Shown here one piece after another: positions 27,369 through 36,015 of a DNA stretch of 64,000 bases (its first letter is position 1; each line of letters begins with the position of its first letter). The notes beneath the pieces are model-generated. The model searched no databases and was not told where the DNA came from. It saw only the letters and a program-made list of their open reading frames with translations. This DNA is from Bacteroidota bacterium. GTDB taxonomy: Bacteria > Bacteroidota > Bacteroidia > Cytophagales > Cyclobacteriaceae. The stretch is taken from positions 124,001-188,000 of the forward strand of contig JAFDYT010000019.1 in the NCBI GenBank assembly GCA_018266055.1, in the 5' to 3' direction. The translations under genes were made by a program, and so were the position numbers.

Positions 27369-28400
27369 ATGAAAAAATACGTATCGCTTGTTACTGGCTG
27401 CTCAGGGTTTATTGGATCACATGTGGCTAAGGAGTTACTTTCCATGGGTCACGAGGTCATAGGTGTAGACGACCTTTCAGGAGGTTTTCTAATCAACAAC
27501 CCTGAAGGAATGAAATTCATAAAAGGCTCCGTCGCTGACGCCGATTTTATTCAGCAGTTGTTTGCCACCTACCGATTTGATTATATCTATCATCTGGCGG
27601 CTTATGCAGCAGAGGGATTGAGTCATTTCATTCGTCATTTTAACTACCAAAATAATCTGGTCGGTAGTATCAATCTGGTCAATGCGGCTGTAAACCAGGG
27701 CACAGTAAAAACATTTGTGTTCACTTCATCTATTGCTGTCTATGGAAGCAACCAAACTCCGATGACCGAAGCCTTAACCCCGATGCCTGAAGATCCTTAC
27801 GGTGTATCAAAATATGCAGTTGAGTTGGATCTTGAATGTGCCCATCGCATGTTTGGATTGAACTATATTATCTTCCGTCCGCACAACGTGTATGGTGAAG
27901 GTCAGAACATTGGCGATCCTTATCGCAATGTCATTGGAATTTTCATGAACCAAATCATGCAGCGAAAGCCCATGACGATTTTTGGTGATGGTACACAAAC
28001 CCGGGCATTTAGCTACATCGCTGATGTTGCACCGATCATTGCCCGCTCTGTAAATGTAACTGAAGCGTATAATCAGGTTTTCAATGTAGGGGCAGATAAA
28101 CCATACACTGTCAATGAACTCGCAATTCAGGTGGCGAGGGCCATGGGAGTGAAGCCAGATATCAACTACCTCGACGCACGGAAAGAAACACTTCATGCGT
28201 ACTGCACGCACGACAAAGCACATCAATATTTTCATTCCCTATTTTCTAATGTTTCACTGGAAGTGGGATTAGGTAAAATGGCGCGGTGGGCCAAAAAGAC
28301 TGGCGCGTTGCCAGGCCAGGTGTTTGAAAAAGTGGAAATTGAAAAGAACATGCCGCCTTCGTGGGCACGCATGATTAAACGTGAAAAAATTGCTGCCTGA
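27369..28400 (+). CDS. NAD-dependent epimerase/dehydratase, UDP-glucose 4-epimerase-like
   Basis: An extended short-chain dehydrogenase of 343 residues acting on a nucleotide sugar. The Rossmann fold starts with VTGCSGFIGSHVAKELL; the catalytic Ser lies in FTSSIAVYGSN and the Tyr-Lys pair in DPYGVSKYAVE. FRPHNVYGEGQN and GDGTQTRAFSYIADV are shared with 4-epimerases. It begins a four- or five-gene cluster with two glycosyltransferases and another SDR enzyme, so it probably supplies a sugar for a surface glycan. The exact substrate cannot be read. Confidence 0.85.
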   Translation: MKKYVSLVTGCSGFIGSHVAKELLSMGHEVIGVDDLSGGFLINNPEGMKFIKGSVADADFIQQLFATYRFDYIYHLAAYAAEGLSHFIRHFNYQNNLVGSINLVNAAVNQGTVKTFVFTSSIAVYGSNQTPMTEALTPMPEDPYGVSKYAVELDLECAHRMFGLNYIIFRPHNVYGEGQNIGDPYRNVIGIFMNQIMQRKPMTIFGDGTQTRAFSYIADVAPIIARSVNVTEAYNQVFNVGADKPYTVNELAIQVARAMGVKPDINYLDARKETLHAYCTHDKAHQYFHSLFSNVSLEVGLGKMARWAKKTGALPGQVFEKVEIEKNMPPSWARMIKREKIAA

Positions 28401-28401
28401 T

Positions 28402-28533
28402 ATGATCACGAATACACTAATAATACTAATGCTCGCTGTGGTGTTTTACACCTATGTGGGTTATGGACTGGTGGTTTGGGTGATGCTTAGATTCAGAAAG
28501 ATAAAACACCAGTTATGGAACTCCCCAAAGTAA
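28402..28533 (+). CDS. Membrane-helix peptide, probable out-of-frame N-terminus of the next glycosyltransferase
   Basis: A 43-codon frame from ATG 28402 to TAA 28531, one base behind the epimerase stop. It encodes one strong membrane helix (LIILMLAVVFYTYVGYGLVV) then basic FRKIKHQ. This is the usual N-terminus of membrane GT2 enzymes in this phylum, which continue with a short linker and PKVTLLIAAYNE. Here that continuation is in the -1 frame, overlapping by 19 bases. One extra A in the AAAA run at 28503-28506 would join the two as RKIKTPVMELPKVT. It is either a frameshift mutation, a sequencing error, ribosomal slippage or a split gene with re-initiation. Confidence 0.6.
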   Translation: MITNTLIILMLAVVFYTYVGYGLVVWVMLRFRKIKHQLWNSPK

Positions 28534-29552
28534 CGCTATTGATTGCGGCGTACAATGAACGCGATATCCTGATGGAAAAAGTAAGGAATACGTACTCGCT
28601 TAATTATCCTGCGGATTTGATGGATATTGTATTCGTAACCGATGGATCGACTGATGGATCGGAGGAAATGCTCTATGACCTACCTCTTGTAAGAGTATTT
28701 CACCTACCGAGGCGTGAAGGCAAGTTGGCCGCCGTAAATCGTGTCATGGAGAAAGTTACGTCGCCGATAGTAGTGCTTACTGATGCAAACTGCATGCTTA
28801 ATAAAGAAGCACTCTTCAACATCGTTCGTCATTACCGCGATCCGAAAGTAGGAGCGGTCTCTGGTGAGAAGAGAGTCTTCGCTGAAGGCAACTCATCGGG
28901 AAAGGGTGAGGGACTGTATTGGAAGTACGAGTCCATCTTAAAGAAAATGGATAGTGAATTGTACTCCGTGGTTGGCGCTGCAGGCGAATTGTTCTCATTT
29001 CGAAGAGAGCTCTTCGTCCCACTTCCTGCAGGCACTATAATTGAAGACTTCGTTTTGTCGATGGACATTGCTGCCAAAGGATACCGCGTAGTGTATGAGC
29101 CTTGCGCGATTGCCCAAGAAGCTCCCTCAGCAAATTTAAAAGAAGAGTGGAAAAGAAAAGTCAGAATTTGTGCAGGTGGCTTCCAGGCGATTGGCGTCTT
29201 CTCATACTTGTTAAAGCCAGCGCGGTTCTCTGTGTTAAGCTTTCAATTTTTCTCCCATCGTCTGCTTCGGTGGGCGGTTGCTCCGTTCCTGTTGCCTTTG
29301 ATATTCGTACTCAGCGCATGGAGCGCGGCTCAAGGAAATGTGTTCTATGGGTACTTCTTCGCAGCACAGGTCATCCTATACTGCCTGGCGGCACTAGGCC
29401 TTCTGTATACCAATGAAAATCAACTACCTAAATTCATCAGCATTCCATTTCAGTTTTTAATGATGAATGCAGCTGCTTATGCCGGGCTAATTCGGTTTTG
29501 GCGCGGCAGCCAAAGTTCAGTATGGGAAAAAGCAAAACGTCAATCAATATGA
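28515..29552 (+). CDS. Family 2 glycosyltransferase, membrane type, N-terminal helix in another frame
   Basis: A GT-A processive-like transferase of 345 residues. It starts with PKVTLLIAAYNERDILMEKV, has the nucleotide-sugar aspartate in VLTDANCML, a second acidic site in GTIIEDFVLSMD, and an RLLRW motif like the QxxRW of processive enzymes. Three or four membrane helices fill the C-terminus (APFLLPLIFVLSAW, VILYCLAALGLLY). The expected N-terminal helix is encoded just upstream in a different frame. ATG 28515 could be an internal start. The end overlaps the next gene by ATGA. It probably builds a surface polysaccharide. Confidence 0.88.
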   Translation: MELPKVTLLIAAYNERDILMEKVRNTYSLNYPADLMDIVFVTDGSTDGSEEMLYDLPLVRVFHLPRREGKLAAVNRVMEKVTSPIVVLTDANCMLNKEALFNIVRHYRDPKVGAVSGEKRVFAEGNSSGKGEGLYWKYESILKKMDSELYSVVGAAGELFSFRRELFVPLPAGTIIEDFVLSMDIAAKGYRVVYEPCAIAQEAPSANLKEEWKRKVRICAGGFQAIGVFSYLLKPARFSVLSFQFFSHRLLRWAVAPFLLPLIFVLSAWSAAQGNVFYGYFFAAQVILYCLAALGLLYTNENQLPKFISIPFQFLMMNAAAYAGLIRFWRGSQSSVWEKAKRQSI

Positions 29553-30436
29553 AAAACAAACCTCGGGTATCCGTCATTCTTTTAAATATGAATCAGCCGG
29601 CACTGACTGTAGCGTGTGTTGAATCATTGCAAAGGTGTACTTATCCTAATCTCGAAATTATTATTGTAGATCAAGCTTCGAAAGACAACTCAGTTGAGCT
29701 TCTTCGTCGTCAATTCCCTTCAGTAAACTTAATTGCAAGTAAAATCAATTTGGGTTTTACGGGAGGTAATAACTTAGGAATGTTGAGCTCTACGGGCGAT
29801 TATTTTTTTCTACTCAACAACGACACTGAAGTTGATCCTGGATTTCTTGAGCCGCTTATTGATGCGCTTGAAGCAGATCCAAGTGCAGGAGCCGCTTCGC
29901 CGTTGATTCGATTTTATCAGGATAAAAATAAAATTCAATACGCCGGTGGACCAGCCAAAATCGATTTGATACGCGGAAGGAATTCCTGGCGCGGATGGAT
30001 GACGGATTATCCTGGAAACTTCAGAACCACCGAATCAACAACGGCGGCCCACGGCGCTGCTTTTATTATTAAAGTTAAAGCGGCGTCTGAGGTAGGGCTC
30101 CTTGATGATAATTTCTTCATTTATTTTGAAGAACTGGATTGGAGCCTTCGCCTAACCAAAGGAGGATACAAGATTTTATTTGTGCCTGCATCAGAAGTCT
30201 TCCATAAGGAATCGATGACAATGCCTAAAGAACATCCTTTCCGCGTTCGTCAAATGACGCGCAACAGGATTCTGCTCAGCCGCAAGCACCTCAACAAACT
30301 AGTATTTGGGATTAGCTTGGCTTACGCTTCGTTGATTTCCTTTCCGCGAAACTGCATGCGTTATGTCATGTCGCGGAACAAAGAGTTGCTTAAGGCTTAC
30401 ACAAAGGGTTTCTATCAAGGTCTGATCAATCAATAA
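29549..30436 (+). CDS. Family 2 glycosyltransferase, rhamnosyltransferase-like
   Basis: A 295-residue GT2 enzyme of the kind seen in O-antigen and exopolysaccharide clusters. PRVSVILLNMNQPALTVACV begins the GT-A domain; the DxD region is FLLNNDTEVDP; the acceptor-side motif is YFEELDWSLRLTKGGYKI. It is cytosolic without clear membrane helices. The ATG at 29549 overlaps the TGA of the previous gene (ATGA), so translation is coupled; two earlier in-frame starts are less likely. The sugar donor is not known. Confidence 0.9.
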   Translation: MKNKPRVSVILLNMNQPALTVACVESLQRCTYPNLEIIIVDQASKDNSVELLRRQFPSVNLIASKINLGFTGGNNLGMLSSTGDYFFLLNNDTEVDPGFLEPLIDALEADPSAGAASPLIRFYQDKNKIQYAGGPAKIDLIRGRNSWRGWMTDYPGNFRTTESTTAAHGAAFIIKVKAASEVGLLDDNFFIYFEELDWSLRLTKGGYKILFVPASEVFHKESMTMPKEHPFRVRQMTRNRILLSRKHLNKLVFGISLAYASLISFPRNCMRYVMSRNKELLKAYTKGFYQGLINQ

Positions 30437-30443
30437 TTGAATT

Positions 30444-31421
30444 ATGAAAAGAATATTAATTACAGGAGGAGCCGGTTTTTTAGGCTCACACCTTTGCGAT
30501 CGTTTTATCAAAGACGGCTATCATGTCATCGCGATGGATAATCTGATTACGGGCAGCCTAAAAAATATTGAGCATCTCTTCAAACTTCCTCAATTTGAGT
30601 TCTACCATCATGACGTTTCTAAGTTCGTGCATGTGCCAGGGCCTTTGGATTATATTCTGCACTTTGCCTCACCGGCCAGCCCGATTGACTACCTGAAAAT
30701 ACCAATTCAAACATTGAAGGTAGGCTCACTGGGTACGCACAATTTGTTAGGCCTAGCGCTTGAAAAAAACGCTCGTATAGTGGTTGCCTCAACTTCCGAA
30801 ATTTATGGCGACCCTTTAGTACACCCGCAAACCGAGGAGTATTATGGGAATGTCAATACAATTGGCCCACGGGGTGTGTACGATGAAGCCAAGCGATTTC
30901 AGGAAGCGATAACAATGGCGTACCATACGTATCATAAAGTGAATACGGGTATTGTACGAATATTTAATACCTACGGACCTCGTATGCGTCTCAACGACGG
31001 CCGCGTGTTACCAGCCTTTGTCGGTCAGGCGCTTCGTGGCGAAAACCTTACTGTTTTTGGTGATGGCTCCCAAACCAGGTCGTTTTGTTATGTGGATGAT
31101 TTGGTAGAGGGAATTACCAGACTCTTGTTGTCGGACTACCACCAGCCAGTAAACATGGGAAATCCCGCAGAGATCACAATACTTCAGTTTGCTCAGGAGA
31201 TTATAAAGTTGACACATACAGATCAAAAGATTGTTTTCAAACCGCTTCCGAAGGACGATCCAAAGCAACGGCAACCTGATATTTCCAGAGCTAAAGAGTT
31301 ATTCGGATGGGAACCAAAAGTATCTCGACAAGATGGGTTGAAAATTACTTATCAGTACTTTACCTCGTTATCGCCGTCTGACTGGAATGAAAATCATCGC
31401 GAATTCAAAAAAGCAGTATAG
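30444..31421 (+). CDS. NAD-dependent SDR, UDP-glucuronate decarboxylase-like
   Basis: An extended SDR of 325 residues that resembles UDP-xylose synthases. Features are the NAD loop [46 protein letters not shown] and the catalytic [12 protein letters not shown] with Tyr and Lys; [17 protein letters not shown] is near identical to that group. It probably makes UDP-xylose from UDP-glucuronate, supplying one of the two neighbouring glycosyltransferases. It follows the previous gene by seven bases. Confidence 0.87.
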   Translation: MKRILITGGAGFLGSHLCDRFIKDGYHVIAMDNLITGSLKNIEHLFKLPQFEFYHHDVSKFVHVPGPLDYILHFASPASPIDYLKIPIQTLKVGSLGTHNLLGLALEKNARIVVASTSEIYGDPLVHPQTEEYYGNVNTIGPRGVYDEAKRFQEAITMAYHTYHKVNTGIVRIFNTYGPRMRLNDGRVLPAFVGQALRGENLTVFGDGSQTRSFCYVDDLVEGITRLLLSDYHQPVNMGNPAEITILQFAQEIIKLTHTDQKIVFKPLPKDDPKQRQPDISRAKELFGWEPKVSRQDGLKITYQYFTSLSPSDWNENHREFKKAV

Positions 31422-31607
31422 TCTTTTTAGCCTGACCTCAAGTAAATTTTCATAAGGTTATCCCTAAATGAATGGCGAAATTTGGGCTGATTCGGTATTT
31501 TTCCGCTGATTCAGGGGAAATTATTACCTGCCCGGCTAGGCATCTGTTTTGAAATTACTTATTTTAGAGATGACAGTTCTAGGGTTTCTAATTGATAAAC
31601 AAAGACT

Positions 31608-32279
31608 ATGAATAAGACGGAGCGAATTAAAGTAGTATTAGTAGATGATCATACATTAGTCAGGGATTCCATTGCGTTAATGCTTCAACAAATTGATGAT
31701 ATTCAAATCGTCGGTTCCGTATCGAGTGGAGAAGAGATCGTAAATAAGTTTAGGGCATTCAATCCAGATGTAATCATCATGGATATTATGATGAAAGGCA
31801 TGACGGGTATAGAAGCAACTCGTTGGCTAAAAGAGAGAAGCAGTACGATCAAAATTATTTTGTTGTCGTCTGAAATCAAAAAGGAGTTTGTCACTGCGGG
31901 AATTCAGGCTGGCATTGATGGATACCTGCCTAAGGACATAGAAAAAGATAATTTGATTGATGCCATTCATACTGTAATGAAGGGTGAGAAATACTTTAAT
32001 CAGGCTATCACTACCCTTGTATTTGAAGATTTTTACAAGAAGGAAAAAACCCACCACCACGCCGAGAAACAGCTTGTTCTTACTGACCTCTCCAAACGTG
32101 AACTGGAGGTACTTGCGTTAATCGCGAATGGTAAAAGCAATAAGGAAGTAGCCGATGAGCTTTTTATAAGCATCAAAACAGTGGATACTCACAAAATGCA
32201 TATTCTTGACAAATTAGGCCTGAAAAATACAGCCGAGTTGGTGAAGTATGCCATTAAGAACAACCTGATCTCTCTTTAG
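31608..32279 (+). CDS. LuxR/NarL-family response regulator
   Basis: A 223-residue transcription factor. The receiver has LVDDHTLVRDSI, phospho-acceptor Asp59 in VIIMDIMMKGMTG, serines in ILLSSEIKK and the lysine in GYLPKDIEKDN. The GerE-type helix-turn-helix is at the C-terminus (LSKRELEVLALIANGKSNKE, SIKTVDTHKMHILDKLGLKN). It precedes a set of exported proteins and a small histidine kinase; the kinase at 33,307 is a likely partner, though they are not directly adjacent. Confidence 0.93.
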   Translation: MNKTERIKVVLVDDHTLVRDSIALMLQQIDDIQIVGSVSSGEEIVNKFRAFNPDVIIMDIMMKGMTGIEATRWLKERSSTIKIILLSSEIKKEFVTAGIQAGIDGYLPKDIEKDNLIDAIHTVMKGEKYFNQAITTLVFEDFYKKEKTHHHAEKQLVLTDLSKRELEVLALIANGKSNKEVADELFISIKTVDTHKMHILDKLGLKNTAELVKYAIKNNLISL

Positions 32280-32521
32280 GTTTGTCAAATCCCTGAAGGA
32301 AACTCTTACCACTCAGAAAAACCCTGACTCCTCGTTAGGGTGATTACCTTATCCGGCTTAGTGCATAAACCCTCTTTGTACATTTTCTATTTATCAAAAA
32401 GCCCAATTCTGGTCTCTTTTTACACTTTTTGATGAGATAATTCTGATTTTTTGGAATCCTCCTATTCTGATTGCTGAAGGGATTCTTTGGTGCATGTTTG
32501 ACTCAACAAAACCAAAGAATT

Positions 32522-33304
32522 ATGTCACAAGCAAGAATGAATGAGAACGGGATCAAAGGGATGATCATTCTCGCCATGTTTATCGTGTTGAGCTTAAAGT
32601 CATGCATGCTCCGCGCACAATCCTTTTCCAGAGAAGCCATTGACCGCAAAATATACCAGCGCGTGAGAGCCTGGGAAGATAGCGTGAAGAAGGCGAAGCC
32701 TCATCAAAAGCCAATCTATCTTGGTGGTGAACTTTCCCTTGCTTTTCCACAGTCTGACCTGAAGAGTAAAATCAGTCAGCTCAACGGACTTCGCATGAGC
32801 TACATCGGTACCAACCTGGCCGGTGTGATGGGCAACGCCATTGGCAAACTGAAAGCACAAGCCGGACTCTATTATTCAGAGCCTTCGGTACCCTACACGA
32901 TGACCATGTTGCAAGGCGGCCTTTCAGCCAGCGTGTATCCGCTGCGGTTGAAGAACAGAACCTATCATCGCTTTGAGCCTTATCTGCAGGCGGGCGTGTC
33001 GTATCAGCAAACCAAATATTTCGGTACGTATTTATTGTCAGACGCAGGAGCACAAGCTACTCCATACAACTACAGCACCACCGAACAACCACTGCTGGGC
33101 AGAACAGGATATACCCAGATGAACATGGCTGCCGGCGTGGAGTATCAACTGGAAAACAACAACGACCTATTCATCCATCTGTTTGCCGAAGTAGGATACG
33201 GTGCAGGCATTAATGCCACAGCGTCGAACCGAAACTTCGCAGGCACTACAGTGGCCAATCCGATGTGGATATCGGTAGGTATCAATTTTGGGATCATCAA
33301 ATAA
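32522..33304 (+). CDS. Predicted outer-membrane beta-barrel protein
   Basis: A 260-residue exported protein. A signal peptide (MIILAMFIVLSLKSCMLRAQ) is followed by a short helical part (REAIDRKIYQRVRAWEDSVKK) and then strands of barrel type: IYLGGELSLAF, FEPYLQAGVSY, LFIHLFAEVGYGAG, ending WISVGINFGIIK. The architecture resembles the barrel at 35,134 (IYIG-EGTLS, FEPYLVAT, FLNLFAEV), so the two look paralogous. The ATG at 32522 is chosen; an earlier in-frame TTG would add 17 unlikely residues. Function unknown. Confidence 0.75.
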   Translation: MSQARMNENGIKGMIILAMFIVLSLKSCMLRAQSFSREAIDRKIYQRVRAWEDSVKKAKPHQKPIYLGGELSLAFPQSDLKSKISQLNGLRMSYIGTNLAGVMGNAIGKLKAQAGLYYSEPSVPYTMTMLQGGLSASVYPLRLKNRTYHRFEPYLQAGVSYQQTKYFGTYLLSDAGAQATPYNYSTTEQPLLGRTGYTQMNMAAGVEYQLENNNDLFIHLFAEVGYGAGINATASNRNFAGTTVANPMWISVGINFGIIK

Positions 33305-33306
33305 CA

Positions 33307-34032
33307 ATGAGTATGAAAACGACTGCCGAAGTAGCCACTCAGGAACTGGACAAAGCCAAATCGATTATCGATCAGTTCATCAACAGTTGCTCGCACAATC
33401 TCAAAAGCCCGCTCACTTCCATTGAAGGCCTGGTGATGATCGCAGAATACTGTTCTGATCGTGATGAGATTAAGCAATGCCTTGAATTGATTCATCATTG
33501 CGCAGTAAACATGCAGGAGATGATCAAGAGTTTGGAGGATTACACCATCAACTTGCAACGTGAGTTAAACCATGAGGAAATATTCGCCACAGATCTTGTC
33601 GATAAAATATTAAAAGAATACGCCCAACATATTGAAGAAAACAATATTGCATTCTCTACAAGCATCTCACAACCCTTCAATTGGATATCTGATCGTCAAT
33701 GCAACTACCTCATCCTTAAAAATCTGGTGGATAATGCTATTCAGTTTTCAGATCCCACAAAGGAAAACAAGAAAGTGAACGTAACTGTAGGTGTGCAGGT
33801 AGACCAGGTCAATATGGAAGTTTCTGATAATGGAATTGGAATTGCTGAGGACGAAATCGAAAAAGTATTCGAGCCCTTTCATAGAAGCTCCTCGCACTCC
33901 AAAGGAAATGGGCTTGGGTTGTTCCTTGTAAAAGGAATTGTAAACAAGTTAAAGGCTTCTATCTCAGTAAAATCAAAGGAAAAAGTAGGTACATCTTTTA
34001 GTCTTTCACTCCCTAACCATCAACTTATATGA
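33307..34032 (+). CDS. Small soluble histidine kinase (HisKA-HATPase)
   Basis: A 241-residue kinase with only dimerisation/phosphoacceptor and ATPase domains. The H-box is FINSCSHNLKSPLTSIEGL; the N-box LKNLVDNAIQFSD; G-boxes SDNGIGIAEDE and GNGLGLFLVKGI. No sensor or membrane domain exists, so it must take its signal from a partner protein. It lies two bases after a barrel gene and overlaps the next exported protein by ATGA, which ties it to this surface-protein cluster. The LuxR-type regulator at 31,608 is a candidate target. Confidence 0.9.
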   Translation: MSMKTTAEVATQELDKAKSIIDQFINSCSHNLKSPLTSIEGLVMIAEYCSDRDEIKQCLELIHHCAVNMQEMIKSLEDYTINLQRELNHEEIFATDLVDKILKEYAQHIEENNIAFSTSISQPFNWISDRQCNYLILKNLVDNAIQFSDPTKENKKVNVTVGVQVDQVNMEVSDNGIGIAEDEIEKVFEPFHRSSSHSKGNGLGLFLVKGIVNKLKASISVKSKEKVGTSFSLSLPNHQLI

Positions 34033-34460
34033 AAAAAATAATTCTACTCATTCTTGAAGTTACCTTCTTTGCGGTGGTCGCCAATGCTCAGCATATCTCA
34101 TTAGTGCCAACAGTAGAGAAAACAGTAGCTGGAAACCAGTATGGATCATTACTGGTATTTCAAACCAAGCGATTGTGGAGCATAGGCGGCTTCTATCAAA
34201 GTTCCGTCACCCGGACTAGTGAGGGCATTCAGACAAGTAATCCCTTTTATGGTGTTTCTATCAGCGCTCCTCTGGTTCGTTCAGGAAAAATAAATCTGCT
34301 CGCCAATGGCAGGGTAGGAGTAGTGAATGAAGATTTTCTTGTGGTAGTGCCAGGGCTTGAAACAGAAGTAAAGATTAGCCGATCTATTAGCGTCTCCTCG
34401 CTAATGAGTATACGGATGAGCTATCCGTCAGCCGCCTTACGAATTGCTATTAAAATTTAA
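34029..34460 (+). CDS. Exported protein, small barrel-like, unknown function
   Basis: A 143-residue protein with a signal peptide (IILLILEVTFFAVVANAQ) and a beta-rich remainder (YGSLLVFQTKRLWSIGGFYQ, INLLANGRVGVV). It ends in SYPSAALRIAIKI, with alternate hydrophobic residues as in barrel strands. It may be an eight-stranded barrel or a periplasmic beta protein. Its ATG overlaps the TGA of the kinase gene, so the two are made together. I recognise no family. Confidence 0.65.
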   Translation: MKKIILLILEVTFFAVVANAQHISLVPTVEKTVAGNQYGSLLVFQTKRLWSIGGFYQSSVTRTSEGIQTSNPFYGVSISAPLVRSGKINLLANGRVGVVNEDFLVVVPGLETEVKISRSISVSSLMSIRMSYPSAALRIAIKI

Positions 34461-34472
34461 ACTACACGAGCC

Positions 34473-35114
34473 ATGGAAAACGAATATAACATCATGAACG
34501 AGATTTACTTCGAAAGAATAAAGCATTCGAGGATCATGAGTTGGATGCTCTTCATAGCAAATCTGATCCTTGTTCCAATGGTTGTGTTAATGCTCTGGGG
34601 CTGCGAACCTGCGGTAGAGCCTACGCGCGAGTTTATCATCCGCAAAGGAGACCACTATGCTTCACCCACATTGTCAGAGAGCTTGCAAAGCCGCAAACTT
34701 GTGTTCGAAGCTAAATTTAATGAGAGTGCAGTTTATGATTTTGGAAGTGATGCTTTGCAGAGCAACAAAAACAAGTTAATGGGCTTTTGCGATAGCAACT
34801 CTCTGCCGCATCAAAACAGCGCACGATTTGCCTGGCAATGGTACAACAATCGTCTTGAGATTTATGCCTACTGCTATTTTAAGGGCGAGCGTCAAGAGCA
34901 ATTCATTGGCGTGGTGCCTATCAACGAGTACAGCCATTATGAACTGGAACTTAGCAATGACCATTACATCTTTAAGCTGAATGATCAGGCACCTGTGCTG
35001 ATGAAGAGGGCCAATACAAATGAGGTGGGCACCTACTTTAAGTTATGGCCTTACTTTGGCGGACACATTGCTGCACCTCATGACGTGACTATTGACATTA
35101 AAACTATTTACTAA
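34473..35114 (+). CDS. Putative lipoprotein, unknown function
   Basis: A 213-residue protein with a late hydrophobic segment (MSWMLFIANLILVPMVVLML) ending in WGCEP, which could be a lipobox although Trp before Gly-Cys is unusual. If the start is the ATG at 34536 instead of 34473, the segment becomes a normal lipoprotein signal; the longer form would have a 21-residue cytosolic head. The mature part is beta-rich with an ending like a carbohydrate-binding or lectin-like sandwich (FKLWPYFGGHIAAPHDVTI), a guess only. It is 12 bases after the preceding gene. Confidence 0.6.
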   Translation: MENEYNIMNEIYFERIKHSRIMSWMLFIANLILVPMVVLMLWGCEPAVEPTREFIIRKGDHYASPTLSESLQSRKLVFEAKFNESAVYDFGSDALQSNKNKLMGFCDSNSLPHQNSARFAWQWYNNRLEIYAYCYFKGERQEQFIGVVPINEYSHYELELSNDHYIFKLNDQAPVLMKRANTNEVGTYFKLWPYFGGHIAAPHDVTIDIKTIY

Positions 35115-35133
35115 ACAAACAAAACTATACCTT

Positions 35134-35967
35134 ATGAAAACAAATGTTCACTCGAATGTAAATGCAACCAAATGGGTGTTGTACTTACTGGTTACTTTCC
35201 TTACACTGTTATTGGTTGGCAGAGTAAACGCGCAACGAAATTTAAGTGGTCCTTCTAATCTTTATATTGGGATTGAAGGAACACTAAGTACCCGCAACTT
35301 TCATATCAACAGCGACCTCGCGAATCTCAAAGGAATCAATACAACCCAGACTGGTCAAACTATTGGTATTGTAGGTGGAGGAAACCTCTTTATGTCTCGC
35401 GTATCTATCGGTTCGTTCCATGCTCAAAGCAACGATAACTCTCCGTTGAAGTTGAGCACCATTGAAGTGGGTACTAACTTTTTCCCTTTTCAGGCCATGA
35501 AAGAAAAACCAAGATTTTTTGAGCCATACCTTGTGGCTACAATAGATCAAAGTAGTGTAAAATCTACAGGAACATTTACGCCTGTAAATTTGGGTTCAAG
35601 CTCTTCTGGCACTGGATGTGGTTGCCCCGGAAATCCTGGTTCAGGGTCGAGCAGCGGAAGCGGTATTTTGCCTGATCCTGACCAACCTGGAGTGACTGCA
35701 ACACCCGTGTCCGAAGCTTATTCGGGTAAGATAATTACACGGCGAGTAAACTTCGGTGTAGGTTTACGGTTCCATGCGGTTCAGGGAAATCACTTCTTAA
35801 ATCTTTTCGCTGAGGTAAGGAAGGGCCTCTCAATAGGCACTGAGACAACTTCAGTAGCATTGGGTAACACATCCTCTTCTGGTCAGTTGGCTGTTAATTT
35901 TGGGTTAGCCATCGGCCTTACTAAATCGAGAAACGGAGCTTTCTTTATGCATGCACGAAGAAAATAA
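35134..35967 (+). CDS. Outer-membrane barrel protein with a Gly/Ser/Cys-rich loop
   Basis: A 277-residue exported barrel protein. A long signal region (VLYLLVTFLTLLLVGRVNAQ) precedes strands such as LYIGIEGTLSTRNFHI, FEPYLVATID and GVGLRFHAVQ, FLNLFAEVRK. In the middle, from about residue 165 to 193, is a low-complexity loop with GTGCGCPGNPGSGSSSGSG, two or three cysteines in it. Such a loop is likely exposed outside the cell. The start is the ATG at 35134. It is the last gene before a strong terminator. It resembles the barrel at 32,522. Confidence 0.72.
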   Translation: MKTNVHSNVNATKWVLYLLVTFLTLLLVGRVNAQRNLSGPSNLYIGIEGTLSTRNFHINSDLANLKGINTTQTGQTIGIVGGGNLFMSRVSIGSFHAQSNDNSPLKLSTIEVGTNFFPFQAMKEKPRFFEPYLVATIDQSSVKSTGTFTPVNLGSSSSGTGCGCPGNPGSGSSSGSGILPDPDQPGVTATPVSEAYSGKIITRRVNFGVGLRFHAVQGNHFLNLFAEVRKGLSIGTETTSVALGNTSSSGQLAVNFGLAIGLTKSRNGAFFMHARRK

Positions 35968-35976
35968 AATTATAGT

Positions 35977-36007
35977 GTAGCCCTGGGAAAGCCCCGGGGC
36001 TACTTTT
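35977..36007 (+). terminator. Intrinsic terminator of the surface-protein cluster
   Basis: An 11-pair G+C-rich hairpin, GTAGCCCTGGG with CCCCGGGGCTAC, loop of about five bases, then TTTT. It follows the barrel gene stop by nine bases and separates it from the convergent DUF4249 gene. Confidence 0.8.
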
Positions 36008-36015
36008 ATGTAGAT

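Noticed and set aside
31480-31545. Direct repeat CTGATTC upstream of the LuxR regulator
   Set aside because: Seven bases repeated twice is expected by chance in a stretch of this length; kept only as a possible operator.
32393-32433. Inverted repeat ATCAAAAAG / CTTTTTGAT before the barrel gene
   Set aside because: Nine weak A-T-rich pairs across a 23-base loop; could be chance and shows no promoter or terminator context.
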